Shown here one piece after another: positions 6,652 to 7,857 of a stretch of DNA of 7,857 bases. The stretch comes from Actinomycetes bacterium (GTDB taxonomy: Bacteria > Actinomycetota > Acidimicrobiia > Acidimicrobiales > RAAP-2). Every line of letters starts with the position of its first letter. Position 1 is the stretch's first letter. The translations under genes were made by a program, and so were the position numbers. The notes beneath the pieces were generated by a model, which worked only from the letters and a program-made list of their open reading frames with translations, searched no databases and had not been told where the DNA came from. The stretch is taken from the NCBI GenBank assembly GCA_021807965.1, contig JAKBCI010000073.1:1-7857 (forward strand), in the 5' to 3' direction.

Positions 6652-7126
6652 CGGCGGTGCCAGGCTCTCAGTGATCGCGCGCCGTGTTAGAAGTAGAAGT
6701 CTTCGTCAGTCGATGCTGGACGTCTCGCCGATAGCGTGGTGCGATCGGGCGATGACGGGTTGGGCTGTGCGCAGCCAAGTGTCGCCAACCAAGTCGACTG
6801 CGACATCGCGTCGACGTTGTCGTGATGAGGCGTCGGCGTGAATCGTCAGCGGTGATGCGTGCAACGTTGAGGACTGTAGCCACGACGGTGCGCCACGCCG
6901 ACGGTGAGCGATCGGCTACGGAGATGCTGAGAGTGCACTTCGTTGAGCGCCCGTGCAAAAGCCGTCGCGCCGTGAGGGTCGTGGAAGCCGTTGGCGCCGA
7001 GCGCAGCCCTGGTGTGCCGCGGTCCAAGCGTGAGACGTGTTTTCAGGCCGGGCTAGGGGAAGAAATGATCGGCCCGCATCGATGCTGGCGCGAGGCGGGA
7101 TAGAGCGACTGACTGAATCCTGAGAG

Positions 7127-7234
7127 AACTCCTGGTTTTCACGATTCCGGCGGCTCTGGAACGAGTCAAATTTGGCTATCTTCACCAGGGAGTTGGGTTG
7201 TCGTTGGTACGTACGACCGGCGTCGTTGTTTTTT
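7127..7234 (+). ncRNA. Candidate structured RNA or leader ahead of the secreted-protein gene
   Basis: An outer stem pairs AACTCCTGGT (7127-7136) with ACCAGGGAGTT (7184-7194), ten pairs with one bulged base. Inside it, TTCCGG (7145-7150) pairs with CTGGAA (7156-7161) around a 5-base loop with one G-U pair. A short hairpin and a T-run follow at 7213-7234, then the secreted-protein gene 81 bases later. The order structured domain, terminator-like hairpin, gene resembles an attenuator, but it also fits a stand-alone small RNA. I do not recognise a known riboswitch consensus. No clear promoter was found upstream. Confidence 0.22.
7213..7234 (+). terminator. Candidate intrinsic terminator
   Basis: ACGAC (7213-7217) and GTCGT (7222-7226) form a 5-bp stem with a CGGC loop, followed by TGTTTTTT (7227-7234), the longest T-run in this region. 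The stem is short. It would end a plus-strand transcript coming from 6600-7200 before it enters the secreted-protein gene. Confidence 0.35.
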
Positions 7235-7305
7235 GTTCGTGCAGCGTTGCAGACGTGATCGGGTGAGCATGGTAGGACCTTTAGCAAATGTCGCTGAGCC
7301 CGAAC

Positions 7306-7310
7306 GAGGG
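7306..7310 (+). promoter_or_regulatory. Ribosome binding site fixing the secreted-protein start
   Basis: GAGGG with a 5-base gap (CTGTC) to the GTG at 7316. The spacing is good, and it decides the start codon because no ATG in this frame lies nearby. Confidence 0.6.
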
Positions 7311-7315
7311 CTGTC

Positions 7316-7857
7316 GTGAGTGGCCCAGGGCTTGTACGCCGAAGCACCGGTTCACGACGCGCTAGCAGGCTTTTTGTCGCACTCGTAGGCGCATCATCGT
7401 TCTTCGCCGCCGCCATCGCGAGTCCGGCCGCCGCGGCCACAAATACGTTGGTCTTCGCCGACGGCGCCGTTGGCAGCGATGGTGTCTATACCGTGTCTGT
7501 CCCGTTCAACGCATCGACGCCGACGTACCAGGTGGTAGTAAGCGACACCGCCAACGCATCCGCCGTAATCACTACGAGTGTGACCACGGTTGGCACCGCC
7601 AACTGTTCACTGAACTCGAGCACGGGGGTGCTCACGTATTCGAGCGCTGGCTCGTGCGTCGTCACGGCGTCAGATCAGTCCGACAAGGACAACGGGCAAG
7701 GTGTCGGTGACGGCAATGGCAATGGACAGACGAGCACGCTGACCGTGACGGTGGCACCACTGATCAACCAGACGATCACCTTCACCAACACTCCACCGTC
7801 GTCCCCCTCGGTCGGCTCGTCCTACACGGTGACCGCGAACGGCGGCGGCTCGGGCAA
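7316..7857 (+). CDS. Secreted surface protein with Ig-like repeats, N-terminal part (runs off right edge)
   Basis: The frame starting at GTG 7316 is open to the window end, giving 180 residues plus two bases. Residues 1-41 are a classic Sec signal peptide: Arg-rich start (RRSTGSRRASR), hydrophobic core LFVALVGASSFFAAAIA (19-35), and an AAA-like cleavage site, probably after residue 41. The mature part is Thr/Ser/Val/Asn-rich beta-type sequence. Residues about 44-148 form one domain with Cys97 and Cys114, placed as in bacterial Ig-like repeats that hold a disulfide. A Gly/Asn/Asp-rich loop lies inside it at about 120-138 (SDQSDKDNGQGVGDGNGNG). From 151, QTITFTNTPPSSPSVGSSYT starts a typical tandem Ig-like repeat unit, so a long multi-repeat exported protein is expected downstream. 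The function is probably surface adhesion or a structural role; the window ends too early to say more. Confidence 0.78.
   Translation, partial: MSGPGLVRRSTGSRRASRLFVALVGASSFFAAAIASPAAAATNTLVFADGAVGSDGVYTVSVPFNASTPTYQVVVSDTANASAVITTSVTTVGTANCSLNSSTGVLTYSSAGSCVVTASDQSDKDNGQGVGDGNGNGQTSTLTVTVAPLINQTITFTNTPPSSPSVGSSYTVTANGGGSG

Larger units (their letters stand above)
6601..7315. other. Long region without a convincing gene
   Basis: These 715 bases separate the divergent patatin and secreted-protein genes. No frame on either strand has both a protein-like translation and a credible start. Fragments on the minus strand read more like protein than typical shadow frames (a frame closing at 6706-6708 and open back to about 6915, and another open between roughly 6862 and 7050) but they are in different frames and broken by stops, so at best this is a decayed gene. 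The right part (7120-7240) holds nested inverted repeats and a T-run, listed separately. Confidence 0.5.

Noticed and set aside
6822..7103. Plus-strand frame of 93 codons in the long gap
   Set aside because: No ribosome binding site or leaderless -10, Arg-rich composition and no recognisable domain; coding cannot be supported.
6640..7315. tRNA, RNase P RNA or tmRNA in the long gap
   Set aside because: I looked for T-loop, GAGGAAAGTCC-like and tRNA-like 3' end motifs on both strands and found none.
1..7857. Insertion sequence, CRISPR array or defence island
   Set aside because: No transposase or integrase motif, no terminal inverted repeats with target duplications, and no spaced repeat series other than the 66-base Pho-type array.

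Overview
The window looks like a chromosomal stretch from a high-GC Gram-positive-type bacterium, most likely an actinobacterium (possibly an acidimicrobial or freshwater lineage). The reasons are the GC-rich third codon positions, several GTG starts, start codons that sit exactly where a TAnnnT -10 box predicts transcription to begin (leaderless mRNAs), and an 11-bp direct-repeat array of the actinobacterial PhoP/RegX3 type. The taxonomic guess is inference from these traits. No sequence match was run.

Layout from left to right. (1) Positions 1-795, minus strand: the N-terminal 265 residues of a GT2-like glycosyltransferase whose donor-binding half looks degenerate; the gene leaves the window on the left. 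(2) 796-956: divergent promoter region. (3) 957-2399, plus: a 12-helix APC-superfamily amino acid permease. (4) 2400-2803: a 404-base gap with two GC-rich palindromes, then a strongly phased array of Pho-box-like repeats. (5) 2804-4231, plus: an MFS transporter of the phosphate:H+ symporter (PHS) type. (6) 4254-5021, plus, 22 bases later: a classical-size SDR protein in which the usual catalytic residues are replaced. (7) 5022-5334: converging 3' ends with no convincing gene. (8) 5335-6582, minus: a patatin-like phospholipase with an intact Ser-Asp dyad. (9) 6583-7315: a long region with no convincing gene, containing the patatin promoter, a candidate structured RNA and a terminator-like hairpin. 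(10) 7316-7857, plus: the start of a secreted protein with a signal peptide and Ig-like repeats, running off the right edge.

The one functional unit the sequence supports directly is the phosphate transporter behind its Pho-box array. This predicts a gene induced on phosphate starvation. The SDR gene directly behind it has its own predicted leaderless promoter and may also receive read-through. The permease, patatin, glycosyltransferase and secreted protein seem to be separate transcription units. There are no transposases, CRISPR arrays, tRNAs or rRNAs that I can support. I see no obvious new multi-gene system. The best leads are the Pho array, the catalytically unusual SDR, and the structured leader ahead of the secreted protein.
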